A program made the translations under genes and the position numbers. The notes beneath the pieces were generated by a model. It was not told the DNA's origin, made no database searches, and saw nothing but the letters and a program-made list of their open reading frames with translations. Shown piece by piece: positions 44,722 to 55,378 of a stretch of DNA of 64,000 nucleotides (the first letter of the stretch is position 1; each line of letters begins with the position of its first letter). Location: NCBI GenBank assembly GCA_030576275.1, contig JALIBN010000028.1, positions 6,952 to 70,951 on the forward strand, given 5' to 3'. This DNA is from Pseudomonadota bacterium. Its GTDB lineage: Bacteria; Pseudomonadota; Gammaproteobacteria; Nitrosococcales; Methylophagaceae.

Positions 44722-47116
44722 TCAGCCTTTCTTGAGCAACGCTTCAAACTCATCAATCGGCACAGGCTTACTAAATAAGTAGCCTTGATAATCCATGCAG
44801 CCATTATCTAACAGGTATTGTCTTTGCTCTTGTGTCTCTACACCCTCAGCAATAACGTCAATATCCAAGTTATACGCCAAGGTAATGATGGTGCGTATAA
44901 TCGCCTTGTCAGAGGCATCTGTGACAAGATCACGCACAAATGACTGGTCGATCTTTAATTGATTGAGTGGCAATTTTTTTAGATATTGCAATGATGAATA
45001 ACCCGTACCAAAGTCATCCAATGAGAAGTGAACACCTATTTTGCTCAGCACATTCATTTTGCTAATGATGTCGTCGATGTTGTTCACCACTATACTTTCA
45101 GTGAGCTCTAGCTTGAGCCTGGTAGGGTTAATGTCATGACGCGCTATCGTGGTAAGCACTTGTTCTACAAAATTATCATGATGAAATTGCTTGGCACTGA
45201 CATTGACAGCGAGTAAAAGGTTTTGGGTCAGTGGGTTGTGTTGCCATGCTTTAAGTTGAACGCAGGCGGTATCCAGCACCCATTGCCCAATAGGTAAAAT
45301 CAGTCCTGTTTCTTCGGCTAAAGTAATAAAGTTAAACGGCGAAATCATGCCGTGCTCTGGATGGATGCAACCAACGGATCAACGCTTCCGCCCCTAATGC
45401 TTGACCAGAACTGCTAACCTGTATTTGATAATATAGCTGAAATTGATTGTGTTCAATCGCTTTGCGTAGGTCTCTTTCCATGTCTGCACGGAGAGTGATA
45501 GCTTCTTGCATTACTGGGTCAAAGAAACGCACGGTATTGCGCCCCGAGTCCTTGGAGTGATACATGGCTAAATCTGCTTGCTTTAACAGTTCCCCAGAGG
45601 TTTCTTCATTTCCACTGAATACTGTCGCGCCTATACTGGGCGTACTGCGATGCTCATGCGCACCAAGTTGATAGGATTGATTGAGTACAACGATGATTTT
45701 TTCTGCAATATCTTGGGTTTGGGCCGCAGCTTCAATGACTTGTTCACTTAATCTTTCTAGTAGCACCACAAACTCATCCCCACCTAATCTAGCGACCGTG
45801 TCACCCTCTCTTATAGTGTCCGTCAAGCGAGTGGCTACTTGCTGTAAGAGTGTGTCTCCCGCGTCGTGGCCCAGCGTGTCGTTGAGGGTTTTAAAGTAAT
45901 CTAAATCAAGAAACAATAATGCACCACACTGACGACTTCGCCCACTGGTAGCGAGGGCATGCTCAAGCCTATCAACTAGTAGCCGGCGATTTGGCAAGTG
46001 AGTGAGCGGATCAAAATAGGCGAGGCTATTAATTTCCTCTGAGGCAGCTTTACTCTTGGTAATGTCAGTGAGCGAGGCAACATAATTAGAAACCATCCCA
46101 CTGCCGTCTTTCACTGCAGTAATAGTGAGATACTCTGGATAGACTTCGCCATTTTTGCGCCGATTCCAGACTTCACCTTGCCAAGCATCGTTATGAGTAA
46201 TTTCCTTCCACATATTAGCGTAGAAAGTTGGGTCGTGCTTTCCCGATGATAATAGTCGAGGAGTTTGGCCAACCGCTTCTTCTGAAGTATAGCCGGTAAT
46301 TTGGGTGAATGCATTGTTGACTCGAAGAATTAGGCTATCAGAATCGGTGACAAAAACACCCTCTTGTGATTCAAAAGCGACGGCAGCGATACGCAATTCA
46401 ATTTCAACCTTCTGACGCATCAAGACTTCTTTAGAAAGATCAAGGTTATGCTCTAAAAGATCTTTATTGGCCTGATCTTGTGACAATATTCGCTGACGTG
46501 ATTCGCGATAAATAAATAATGAAGAAAACATGGCCATCAAAAGAATCATAATGCTCGATGTAGTATTAACTAATGACAAATTACTCAATCTGTAATCAAA
46601 TTGTTCTTCTCGCTGGGCTAATGAGGCAGTCTCGCTTTTTTCGAATTTTCTTATCAACTGACGAATTTCATCCATTAATTTCTTATCTAGACCCAATTTT
46701 AGCCTTGCCAATGCTTCATCGTTATGATGATTACTCTCCAATTGAATGTAGCTAGCATATGACACCATTAGTTTGTCAAGGATAGGTTCAATAGCGTGAA
46801 TTAGTGTTTGTTGACTAGAGTCCTCCAGCATAACATCGTGAAGCGTTTTTAGATCAGCAACCATTTTGTCCTTAGCGGTCCAATAAGGTTCAAGATAATT
46901 TTTTTCACCAGTGAGAATATAGCCGCGTATTCCTGTTTCTGCATCTATTATATTAGAGAGAAGGCGACTCGATGCGTCCATAGTAATCAGAGATCGTTTG
47001 CGTTCAAACGTAGCGTGCTCACTTTTATTAACAGCACCTAGAGTAATGTAAATATTTACTGCAACTAGTATGGTTGCAGAGATAAATAATACGATTACAA
47101 TTCGAGATATTTTCAT
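44722..47116 (-). pseudogene. CHASE3-PAS-GGDEF-EAL protein, EAL split by 4-bp duplication
   Basis: The first frame (594 residues) has helix 1, a CHASE3 periplasmic domain (residues about 30-175: DASSRLLSNIIDAETGIRGY), helix 2, a PAS domain with PAC, and an intact GGDEF site RLGGDEFVVLLE. It runs into EAL as EALIRWLHP, then shifts frame at a tandem GGAT GGAT (45359-45366) and stops at 45332. The second frame resumes MISPFNFITLAEETGLILP and keeps the phosphodiesterase residues (LELTES, DDFGTGYSS, KIDQSFV, EGVET). Deleting one GGAT restores a protein of about 797 residues. As it stands the diguanylate cyclase may work and the EAL domain is lost. Confidence 0.85.
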
Positions 47117-47173
47117 GGGTTATACTTACGCAATAAATGGATGACAATTAGTGTCGCTAAGTGTTGGTATAGT

Positions 47174-48958
47174 TTAAACCTGCTTAGCATAAAGTCTTTT
47201 ATATAAGCCTTCTTGATTTATTAATGAATCATGATCGCCATCCATGATAATCTCACCGCCATCAAAAACCACCACTCTATCAGCCTGTTTCACAGCACTT
47301 AAACGATGAGCAATAATTATCGTAGTACGGTTTTTCAAGTAACTTTCCATTGCCGTATGTAGTTGATATTCAGTATTACTATCCAACGCAGAAGTCGCTT
47401 CATCTAACACCACTACACTTGGGTTAATTAACACCATTCGAGCAATGGCTAAACGCTGACGTTGACCGCCTGATAACTTCACGCCATCACGACCAATAAT
47501 CGAATCAAGTTGCTTAGGCATGGCCTTAATAACATCGCCTAATTGAGCAATATGAATGGCTTCCCAGATGGCAGCATCATCATATTCACGGCCCATAGTA
47601 ATATTGTGTCGTACGCTATCGTTGAATAATGCTGGGGCTTGTAACACGGTGGCAACATGTTCTCTTACCAGATCTAAACCAATCTCACTTACGGGTGTTT
47701 CGTTAAAAAACACCATGCCTTGATCAGCTGGATATAAGCCCAATAAAACATTCACCAAGGTTGATTTACCAGCACCACTGGCGCCTACCAATGCAACTTT
47801 TTCACCTGCTTTAATATTGAGTGATACACCATTCAATACTTTTGTGTTGTCACCATATTGAAAGTGCAAATTTTCAATACGAATACTGCATGGCTTACCA
47901 ACTTCAAATGGATTAACGTTAGAGGGATAATGCTGTTCTTGTTTCATCGAGAATAAACGATTTAGACGGGTGACAGCAGCACATGCAGAATAAAATGAAT
48001 ATTGAATGTTCAGTATTTCTTGTACCGGCCCCATCATGAACCACAGGTAGCCAAACACGGCAAACATTTGGCCGATTGATAAATCAGAAAATACCACCAT
48101 CAACATGGCAACCGCTCTAAAGATATCAAAGCCAAACAAAAATATAACAAATGATAATCGATTAGCAGCTTCGCTTTTCCATGCAAATTCTGAAGCATGG
48201 TTTCTCACTTGTCGTGCATTGCCGATAACACGACCCAGATAATATTTCTCACGGTTTACAGCACGTATCTGCTGCACGGCATCTAGTGTCTCCGTCAGGC
48301 TTTGTTGAAATATTTCAAATGCTGAATTTTCTTTTCTTTTTAGGTCTTTAACCTGCTTACCTACGACCGTCGTAAAATAAATAACCAAGGGGTTAAAAAA
48401 CAAAATGAGCAGGGCTAATTGCCAATGAAGAAACAATAAAACCACTGCCGTACCGATAATGCTCAAAGTCGCCACAATAAAACGACTAATCGTGCCACCA
48501 ATAAAATTATCGATGACTTCAATATCCGTTACAAAATGTGAAGCAATAGCAGCACTGCCTCGTGTTTCATATTCACTAATCGCAATAGTGCCTAAACGTT
48601 TGATAAGCCGAGTACGAATGCGGTAAGTAATGTGTTTAGCAATTATGGTGAAATAACGTGACTGAACAACATTCAGTAATACTGAGGCAAGCCGTAATAC
48701 CAAAGTGAATACCAAAACAGCCATCACAAATAAAACAGGCCCATGCCATGCTTGAGGTGTGAATTGTGCAATAAAATGAACCGTCGGTCCCGGTTGATCT
48801 AGCAATACCTCATCAACAATTAGGGGCAATAATAACGGTATAGGCACTGCACACAACGTTGCCAACAAGGCGATAAAATTTGCTTTGATCAAATGTTTTT
48901 TATAACTAAAGGCCTGTTTGATGATGCCCTTCAGTTCATAACTACTTTCTTGTGACAT
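47174..48958 (-). CDS. ABC exporter (fused permease-ATPase)
   Basis: 594 residues. The six-helix exporter domain is at residues about 20-320 and the ATPase follows: Walker A GASGAGKST, Q-loop VLQAPALF, signature LSGGQRQRLAIARM, Walker B VVVLDEATSALDS, H-loop IIAHRLS. A half-size homodimeric exporter of the lipid A/peptide type; substrate unknown. The Q-loop Gln is followed by Ala rather than the usual Glu/Asp. It is 57 bp upstream of the GGDEF gene on the same strand. Confidence 0.85.
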   Translation of the reverse strand: MSQESSYELKGIIKQAFSYKKHLIKANFIALLATLCAVPIPLLLPLIVDEVLLDQPGPTVHFIAQFTPQAWHGPVLFVMAVLVFTLVLRLASVLLNVVQSRYFTIIAKHITYRIRTRLIKRLGTIAISEYETRGSAAIASHFVTDIEVIDNFIGGTISRFIVATLSIIGTAVVLLFLHWQLALLILFFNPLVIYFTTVVGKQVKDLKRKENSAFEIFQQSLTETLDAVQQIRAVNREKYYLGRVIGNARQVRNHASEFAWKSEAANRLSFVIFLFGFDIFRAVAMLMVVFSDLSIGQMFAVFGYLWFMMGPVQEILNIQYSFYSACAAVTRLNRLFSMKQEQHYPSNVNPFEVGKPCSIRIENLHFQYGDNTKVLNGVSLNIKAGEKVALVGASGAGKSTLVNVLLGLYPADQGMVFFNETPVSEIGLDLVREHVATVLQAPALFNDSVRHNITMGREYDDAAIWEAIHIAQLGDVIKAMPKQLDSIIGRDGVKLSGGQRQRLAIARMVLINPSVVVLDEATSALDSNTEYQLHTAMESYLKNRTTIIIAHRLSAVKQADRVVVFDGGEIIMDGDHDSLINQEGLYKRLYAKQV

Positions 48959-49201
48959 TGAAACTCGTGTTTTAGGAGGTGTATTAATGCGCCGCTAGAA
49001 TGAAATGATACTCCATTTAACATCAGAAAATGAGCTAATGTCTTTAATCTGTATTAATTGGCTATAAGGTGATGCTGATTATTTTTCAGGGGGCGAGCTA
49101 TGCAATCGGGTCAGACTCGATTGATTTCTGACTTGCGTACTTCTTTTTACAGTGAATCTTGAATGATCTTCATTCAGCCCTTGTTGCTGTCCGAGCAGAT
49201 G

Positions 49202-49876
49202 TTATTTATTAGCCAACTTATCATTAAGCTCTAAAAGGCTTTTTACCGTAATCGTAGGATCGATTCCCCATGGATCAAAAATAGCTTCTTGCGAACGCTG
49301 AATCCAAGCAGCATTCATACCTGCTGAAATGGCCCCAATAACATCAAATGAATTACTTGAAACTAGCCAAGCCAGATTAGCAGAGGCGTTAGATTCTTTT
49401 AAAAAGTGTCGATAGACTGCAGGATTAGGTTTAAATGATTGAATATCATCGGTACTAATAACACCAACAAAGAGATCTCTTATACCTGCAGCTACTAGGA
49501 GTGTTTCAACAGCATCAGCACTACCATTAGAGAAAGCATATAAGCGATATCCTGCTTCCTTCAATTGACTTAAACCTGCTTGCACATCTTGGAATGCCGG
49601 AAGCGTACGATAATGATCAAGTAACGCTAATCTTTGGTGTTTTGTGAGATTTTCTTTGTAAAAGGTACAGGTGTAATCAAGCGCATTGCTCGTGCAAACA
49701 GAAAAATTCTGGTAATTCTGCATAAGCCCACGACGAAAGGTATATTCCAACTGTTTTTCTCGCCAAGTTTGCGAAAAACTAGCCGCTTTATCACCAACTA
49801 ACTCCTGTAATTTTGATACAACACCCTGCGTATCAATTAATGTCCCATACACATCAAACGCCAGTGTTACTGACAT
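49202..49876 (-). CDS. Haloacid dehalogenase type II
   Basis: 224 residues, HAD superfamily. The nucleophile Asp is in AFDVYGTLID, motif II Ser in YAFSNGSADA, the Lys in SFKPNPAVYRHFL, and motif IV in VSSNSFDVIGAISAGM. The type II L-2-haloacid dehalogenase signature (TWREKQLEYTFRR) is present. It likely hydrolyses short L-2-haloacids to hydroxyacids. ATAGGAGAAAT stands before the ATG. Confidence 0.85.
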   Translation of the reverse strand: MSVTLAFDVYGTLIDTQGVVSKLQELVGDKAASFSQTWREKQLEYTFRRGLMQNYQNFSVCTSNALDYTCTFYKENLTKHQRLALLDHYRTLPAFQDVQAGLSQLKEAGYRLYAFSNGSADAVETLLVAAGIRDLFVGVISTDDIQSFKPNPAVYRHFLKESNASANLAWLVSSNSFDVIGAISAGMNAAWIQRSQEAIFDPWGIDPTITVKSLLELNDKLANK

Positions 49877-50003
49877 AAATTTCTCCTATAGTATTGATCA
49901 GGAAAGCGACTGCCAGTAAATGCGACAAGGATGCCAGCAATTAACGCTTTAGATTGAACTAATCATCAGAACGAGCGTGTTATTATATATTTATAGACTC
50001 TTA

Positions 50004-50351
50004 TTAGGTTGGCAATACTACACTCAAACTATCTAATAAATAGTAGTAAGAAACGATCGTTAAGATAGAAAGACCTGCAACCACAACTGTGCGGTATTTC
50101 AATCCATAGCTATGATGAATTTTTCGTTCTTTGTGCGATGTCACAGCCATCATTTCATCACCAAAATATATCGATAAAAGCGTGCCTGCCGCACTTAATA
50201 TCAAGATAGTCCAATATGGATAAGGCACAGTCAAAATATGCTTTAACAGCTTAGTTAAGAAGGTCAAATCATAGGCATTAGATTCTGAAAGTAGCATAAA
50301 TACATTAACACCTATAGCGACAAACCACAGCACTACCTGTGTTAGTGCCAT
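50004..50351 (-). CDS. Small membrane protein, unknown (partner a)
   Basis: 115 residues with three membrane helices (ALTQVVLWFVAIGVNVFMLL, YPYWTILILSAAGTLLSIYFG, YRTVVVAGLSILTIVSYYYLL) and a charged cytosolic loop SHKERKIHHSYG. GGAATTAA precedes the ATG. Not recognised. It lies 32 bp after another small membrane gene, likely co-transcribed. Confidence 0.6.
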   Translation of the reverse strand: MALTQVVLWFVAIGVNVFMLLSESNAYDLTFLTKLLKHILTVPYPYWTILILSAAGTLLSIYFGDEMMAVTSHKERKIHHSYGLKYRTVVVAGLSILTIVSYYYLLDSLSVVLPT

Positions 50352-50383
50352 TTTAATTCCAAATAGTAAGCGAATTGGAAATG

Positions 50384-50599
50384 CTAAAATAAACCCGCCA
50401 TCAGCAACCGGTGTACAGAGTACAAAATACTCCAGGTCAACGCTGCAACGGCAAAGCCTGTCGAGGCATCATATTTCCAGATCATATATAAAAAATAGCC
50501 TATAAAGATTAGTGCAATAGCAATGAACTTTAATAACGTTTCTTTATGTGTTTCATGTTTAATATGAAATTTTTTAGCTGTGGAGTTTATTTTAAACAT
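50384..50599 (-). CDS. Small membrane protein, unknown (partner b)
   Basis: 71 residues: a charged N-terminus (KINSTAKKFHIKHETHKET) and two membrane helices (LLKFIAIALIFIGYFLYMIW, FAVAALTWSILYSVHRLL). It precedes the three-helix protein on the same strand, and together they may form a small complex. Family unknown; the ribosome site is weak. Confidence 0.5.
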   Translation of the reverse strand: MFKINSTAKKFHIKHETHKETLLKFIAIALIFIGYFLYMIWKYDASTGFAVAALTWSILYSVHRLLMAGLF

Positions 50600-50771
50600 C
50601 TGGTTAGAGTCTTTTGCCTAGTAGTGGCACTGAATGTAAAAATCATATCAATAAGTTCAGAGCAATCGATAATCGCTCTATCTTGGCATAACGAGTTATT
50701 CTTAACCTAATGATTCTACCAAGATATGTTTATAAACAAAGCAAAGGACACAGTGGCAGCTGGAATTTTTG

Positions 50772-51536
50772 TTAGACATTTGTATCATCGGTTATTTGTT
50801 TTGAAAGCACAACGGGAGTTACCTCAATATTTTTGCGAGATCTCACCCTAATATTCAATATTTCTACAGCGAATGAAAATGCCATTGCAAAATAGATGTA
50901 GCTCTTTGGTACATGAACGCCAAATCCCTCGGCCATTAGCGTAAATCCAATTAACATTAGGAAAGACAACGATAACATTTTGATGGTTGGATTATTGTCT
51001 ACAAAGTTACCTATCGATTCAGCGGCAACTAACATAACCCCAACGGAGATCACTACTGCTATAATCATAATACTCAGATGGTCGACCAATCCAACGGCAG
51101 TTATTACCGAATCGAGAGAGAAAACAATATCCAGCACTGCAATTTGAACTAATATGGATAAAAAGCTAGAAACCTTTTTTGAATGCTCAGATTCAACTAC
51201 AACTTCTAAACTGTTATGTATTTCATGTGTTGACTTAGCAAGAAGAAATAGCCCCCCTACGATCAAAATGATATCTCTTCCAGATACTTCATGGCCAACA
51301 ATTGAGAAAAAGGGTTCAACTAAACCCATCACCCAAACCAGACTGAAAAGTAACAATAGTCTACTGAGCATGGCTAGCCCTAACCCGAATTTTCTAGCCT
51401 TATTTCGTTGAGCCTCTGGTAATCTTCCAACAAGTATTGATATAAATATAATATTGTCTATTCCAAGCACAATTTCTAAGGCTATTAATGTAGCTAAAGC
51501 AACCCATGCCTCAGGATTCACGACCCATTCAAACAT
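50772..51536 (-). CDS. TerC-family membrane protein
   Basis: About 254 residues with seven helices. TerC motifs are ALEIVLGIDNIIFISI and VLDIVFSLDSVITAVG, each with the conserved Asp pair that lies in the membrane. The family is linked to tellurite resistance and to Mn2+ export (Alx/MntP relatives, sometimes loading exoenzymes). GGTGGAAT just before the ATG at 51536 decides that start over the GTG at 51545. A CDF transporter gene sits 191 bp upstream, so metal export is a shared theme. Confidence 0.85.
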   Translation of the reverse strand: MFEWVVNPEAWVALATLIALEIVLGIDNIIFISILVGRLPEAQRNKARKFGLGLAMLSRLLLLFSLVWVMGLVEPFFSIVGHEVSGRDIILIVGGLFLLAKSTHEIHNSLEVVVESEHSKKVSSFLSILVQIAVLDIVFSLDSVITAVGLVDHLSIMIIAVVISVGVMLVAAESIGNFVDNNPTIKMLSLSFLMLIGFTLMAEGFGVHVPKSYIYFAMAFSFAVEILNIRVRSRKNIEVTPVVLSKQITDDTNV

Positions 51537-51727
51537 ATATTCCACCCATTTATATCTAACGTGTTGTTAACGGCAAACAGTATACTCGGTGAGCAGATGA
51601 TTCATAATAAAATCGAGAATTCTTGGTCCAATTATTTTTCCGCAGCCATATCGTGACTGAACCCATTAGTTCTAAGCTTAATAACGGTGACAGATTCCAG
51701 TAGCTTTTTTCATAACAATAAAAACCT

Positions 51728-52363
51728 TCATATAATTTCTCCTTTTGACTGCTTAGACTGCGCCATCTCAGATAAAGCTTCTTTTATCACTCGGGCGGAT
51801 GAATTCAAAAGAAGTACGGCCAAAAGTCCGCCAATAACGATGTCCGGCAACCCTGAGTTGAACAACCAAACACCGACAGCCGCTAAAATGACAGAAAGAT
51901 TTGTTGCAATATCATTCCGTGAACACTCGTAAACAGAACTCATATTTATATCTTCATGCCGATGGCGCCAAAGTAAGTATAGACATAAACCGTTTGCTAC
52001 TAGACCCGCAATACTAAAGATACTCATTACTTCATATAAGGGCAGTACTGGAGTTACGAGTCTATAGATTACCTGAGCAATAACAAGACAAGCAGCTAAA
52101 AAAATTAAACCACCTTTAAATAGAGCGACCTGAGCCTTTTTAGCCCTGCTTTTAGCTACAACGTAAAAGCTCAAACCGTAAGTCAGTGCATCTCCTAGGT
52201 TGTCTAAGCCATCGGTAAATAAGGCGGTAGATTTACTATAAAAGGCTGCAGAGACTATAACAATGAACATAACAGCATTGATCCATAGCACCTTGATAAG
52301 CGTGATACGTTGCCTTTCTTGTAGCGCTTCGATAGCGCAATTATTGTCACAACAGGATGCCAT
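51728..52363 (-). CDS. Cation diffusion facilitator (short)
   Basis: 211 residues with six helices. The N-terminus ASCCDNNC could bind metal. Helix 2 carries FTDGLDNLGDALTYG and helix 5 ECSRNDIATNLSVILAAV, the Asp pairs that form the transport site (one Asp replaces the usual His of HxxxD). It lacks the C-terminal cytosolic domain of full-length CDFs. It most likely exports Zn, Co or similar. CAGGAGAAAT precedes the ATG. Confidence 0.8.
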   Translation of the reverse strand: MASCCDNNCAIEALQERQRITLIKVLWINAVMFIVIVSAAFYSKSTALFTDGLDNLGDALTYGLSFYVVAKSRAKKAQVALFKGGLIFLAACLVIAQVIYRLVTPVLPLYEVMSIFSIAGLVANGLCLYLLWRHRHEDINMSSVYECSRNDIATNLSVILAAVGVWLFNSGLPDIVIGGLLAVLLLNSSARVIKEALSEMAQSKQSKGEII

Positions 52364-52510
52364 ATATTTCTCCTGAGCAATCTAACTCCTAAATATCAGG
52401 TAATTTCGCTAGTCTAAAACTAAATCGAAGCGGGATAGTCAGCTGTATCAATTACGCTGGCCCTATTGATTTTCGGTAGCCTTGCAAACAATGTTCTATT
52501 AACCGTTTTG

Positions 52511-53782
52511 TTATACCTTTTCTAAAGCTTGGCTAACATCTGCAATAATGTCGTCGATGTGTTCAATACCAACAGATATCCTGATCAAATCAGCACTGAC
52601 GCCAGCGGAAGCTAATTCTTTATCATTCAACTGCCGATGAGTGGTTGAGGCTGGATGACAAGCTAGCGATTTTGCATCACCAATGTTTACTAGACGTAAA
52701 ATCATTTCAAGAGAATCAATAAACCTTGCGCAGGCTTCTACACCACCTTCAACTCCGAAACTCAAAATGCCTGATGCTCTAGAGTTAGTGATCTTTATAC
52801 AGCTTTCAAAGTAAGGGCTATCCGGTAACGCAGCGTAACTAACCCACTTAACTTTTTTATGTTGCTGCAGATATCTAGCAAGCTTTTCAGCATTCTCGCA
52901 ATGTCGGTCCATACGTAAACCAAGGGTTTCAAGCCCTTGTAGAATTTGAAAAGAATTCATGGGGGATATAGCTGCCCCTGTATTCCTTAAAGGCACAACG
53001 CGACAACGTCCAATATAGGCCGCGGCACCTAATGCCTCAGTGTAAATGACATCGTGATATGAAGGATCTGGCTCATTTAAAACAGGAAAACGAGCCTTGT
53101 TTGCAACCCAGTCAAATTTTCCTGAATCGACAATCGCACCACCGATCGAGGTTCCATGACCACCAATATACTTAGTGAGGGAATGCACGACGATATCCGC
53201 CCCAAGCTCAAATGGTCGGCATAGATAAGGTGTTGCTACCGTGTTATCAACAATCAATGGCACACCATGCTTGTGTGCAATTTCTGCTAGACGGACAATA
53301 TCAACAATATTACCAGCGGGGTTGCCGATGGATTCGCAAAACACCGCTTTAGTCTTTTCATCAATGGCTTTATCAAACCCTTCATAATCGTCGTGCGAAA
53401 TCATGCGAGCCTCAACACCTTGTCTTGGTAGTGAATGTGCAAAGAAGTTATAAGTACCGCCGTACAATTCACTGGTACTGACGATATTATCTCCAACCTG
53501 ACAGATACATTGAATGGCGTAAGTGATTGCAGCCATTCCAGATGCAACACATAGAGCTGCAATACCACCCTCCATTGCAGCAATACGCTTTTCTAGTACA
53601 TCAGTTGTAGGATTCATAATGCGAGTGTAAATATTGCCAGGTACTTTAAGGTCAAATAAATCTGCACCATGCTGAGTATCGTCAAAAGTGTAAGACGTCG
53701 TCTGGTAAATCGGAACGGCGGCGGCTTTAGTCGTTTCTTCCGATTTGTAACCTTCATGAAGGGCAATTGATTCGAGCTTCAT
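52511..53782 (-). CDS. O-acetylhomoserine sulfhydrylase (MetY type)
   Basis: 423 residues, PLP enzyme of the Cys/Met-metabolism family. The Schiff-base Lys lies in VVHSLTKYIGGHGTSIGG, with phosphate-binding residues in SGMAAITYA and YTRIMNPTTDVLEKRIA. The end SIGDAK/HPASTTHRQL and RISVGIEHIDDI fits MetY rather than MetB. It makes homocysteine from O-acetylhomoserine and sulfide. AGGAGTGAG precedes the ATG. Confidence 0.9.
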   Translation of the reverse strand: MKLESIALHEGYKSEETTKAAAVPIYQTTSYTFDDTQHGADLFDLKVPGNIYTRIMNPTTDVLEKRIAAMEGGIAALCVASGMAAITYAIQCICQVGDNIVSTSELYGGTYNFFAHSLPRQGVEARMISHDDYEGFDKAIDEKTKAVFCESIGNPAGNIVDIVRLAEIAHKHGVPLIVDNTVATPYLCRPFELGADIVVHSLTKYIGGHGTSIGGAIVDSGKFDWVANKARFPVLNEPDPSYHDVIYTEALGAAAYIGRCRVVPLRNTGAAISPMNSFQILQGLETLGLRMDRHCENAEKLARYLQQHKKVKWVSYAALPDSPYFESCIKITNSRASGILSFGVEGGVEACARFIDSLEMILRLVNIGDAKSLACHPASTTHRQLNDKELASAGVSADLIRISVGIEHIDDIIADVSQALEKV

Positions 53783-53939
53783 ACTATCTCACTCCTAGGT
53801 GATTATGCTTACTAACTGGCATGACGTTTTATAATGTAGCTTAGCATGCATTGTACCAGTAGATAGTTCAAGCCCTTAGAGGCAGGTATTGGGAAAATAC
53901 AAGTCGAGTCTGACACCAATTGTTGCTATTAATGCTGGC

Positions 53940-54107
53940 TCAATTCTCAGAAACAATAACTGTATCTTCAGTGGACTCTGCTTCTAATTCTAATTTCGCC
54001 CGTTCGGCTTTACTAATGTATTTGGGCTTATTTTGTGGGGCCAATTTGGCCTTAGCCTTTTTAATACGAGCCTTTACTATCTCAATACCTTTTTGACGAC
54101 GGTTCAT
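53940..54107 (-). CDS. DUF2986 small basic protein
   Basis: 55 residues: MNRRQKGIEIVKARIKKAKA, KLAPQNKPKYISKAERAKLE and an acidic tail ELEAESTEDTVIVSEN. The NRRxK start and KPKYISKAERAKL core are the DUF2986 signature. Probably a small nucleic-acid or ribosome-associated protein, but nothing is established. No strong ribosome site is seen. Confidence 0.8.
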   Translation of the reverse strand: MNRRQKGIEIVKARIKKAKAKLAPQNKPKYISKAERAKLELEAESTEDTVIVSEN

Positions 54108-54212
54108 TTATGTCTTCTCAATTTGTAAATACCTGCATGATGTCAACTTTAAAACTAGCGTAATATCATGCCCATGATAATTTGAATTGTTATGCTTTTT
54201 ATAGCACTCTTA

Positions 54213-55082
54213 TTATTCTTGAAGTGCCATGGCTGCCATTTTCATCGTACTTTCAAATGATTCTGCACCCGCAATAAATAAACCGTTATGGCAGAACATA
54301 GCATCATCAATACCAGTGACTTCTTTAAGTGCGTCATCAGATAAGCCAGCCCATTGTTTAGGTAGCGATTTTCTATCTTCAAATGAACCGGGTTCTACAG
54401 GTACGGTTTGAATTCTCCATTGGCCAGTCTGAGATGGATAAACGACATATAAAGCAGCTTCAGATAGGGAGTGAACCGTTCTTTTCCACGGCGTATATTT
54501 TTCTAATACTATCACTCTTGGATCTTCTGCATTATCAATAGCTTTAGCCACAATTGCTTTCGCACTAATACCGCCGTTAGCAGAGGCAATGAAACGTGTT
54601 AAAACACGAGATGCAAACTCAACGGCTTCATCAAAACAGCTATCAAAGTGACTATCTTCTTGCCACGTTGGGTTAAACATTGAAATAGTTTGGCTAAGGC
54701 TAATACCTTGAGAAACTCCCTCGACATGACCACAATCAATAGCATCAATTGTAGATACTAAACCCGCATCTACTGCATTAGCTATGTCTTGATTACCTCG
54801 GCATATTTCTAAGCCATATTTCTGCCAAATTAAACCAAATGAAGAATACGGAATGCCGTTTTCTCGACCACCAGCACCGCCACGTTGATGATGATCAAAA
54901 CGCCCTGCCTCTGGGTCATATTCACCACCGACATCAATCACAATATCTGCTTTGCCGATAAGCTCTAAATCTCGTGTGCGTATCAGTTTAAAAGAGGGGA
55001 AAATATTCTTAAGTGCAGCGATACTGAAAACATCGTCTGCATGAAAATTACCGTTGTGCGTTGCTATCATTTTATCAGTCAT
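54213..55082 (-). CDS. MYG1-family DHH-like exonuclease
   Basis: 289 residues. The MYG1/UPF0160 metal motifs are THNGNFHADDVFSIAAL, IVIDVGGEYD and GRFDHHQRGGAGGRENGIPYSS, followed by DAIDCG. Eukaryotic MYG1 is a 3'-5' RNA exonuclease; bacterial members are poorly studied. It is near the start of a minus-strand block and stands alone. Confidence 0.9.
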   Translation of the reverse strand: MTDKMIATHNGNFHADDVFSIAALKNIFPSFKLIRTRDLELIGKADIVIDVGGEYDPEAGRFDHHQRGGAGGRENGIPYSSFGLIWQKYGLEICRGNQDIANAVDAGLVSTIDAIDCGHVEGVSQGISLSQTISMFNPTWQEDSHFDSCFDEAVEFASRVLTRFIASANGGISAKAIVAKAIDNAEDPRVIVLEKYTPWKRTVHSLSEAALYVVYPSQTGQWRIQTVPVEPGSFEDRKSLPKQWAGLSDDALKEVTGIDDAMFCHNGLFIAGAESFESTMKMAAMALQE

Positions 55083-55378
55083 TTATTTTGTGTCATTTTA
55101 GAAAGGGACAAGAAGGCGTTGCTAGTTAAACCTTACTATTTTAGAAATAGTTAATTAGCAATAATTTAGGATAGATTTTATACGAAGACAGCTCACAAAA
55201 GTGGCAGATTATTAATAAAAAAATATCAATCAAGTCTCAGCCCCCATTGAGTCGTACTTAATGAGCCAGCTATCATTTTAAGCTAGCTGTTACCTTGAAA
55301 TATTGATTGAAGAAATTGCGACCTGACTTTATGCCTATGACATTGATGTTTATTTTGTCTTTTCAAGCTAACGGTTCC

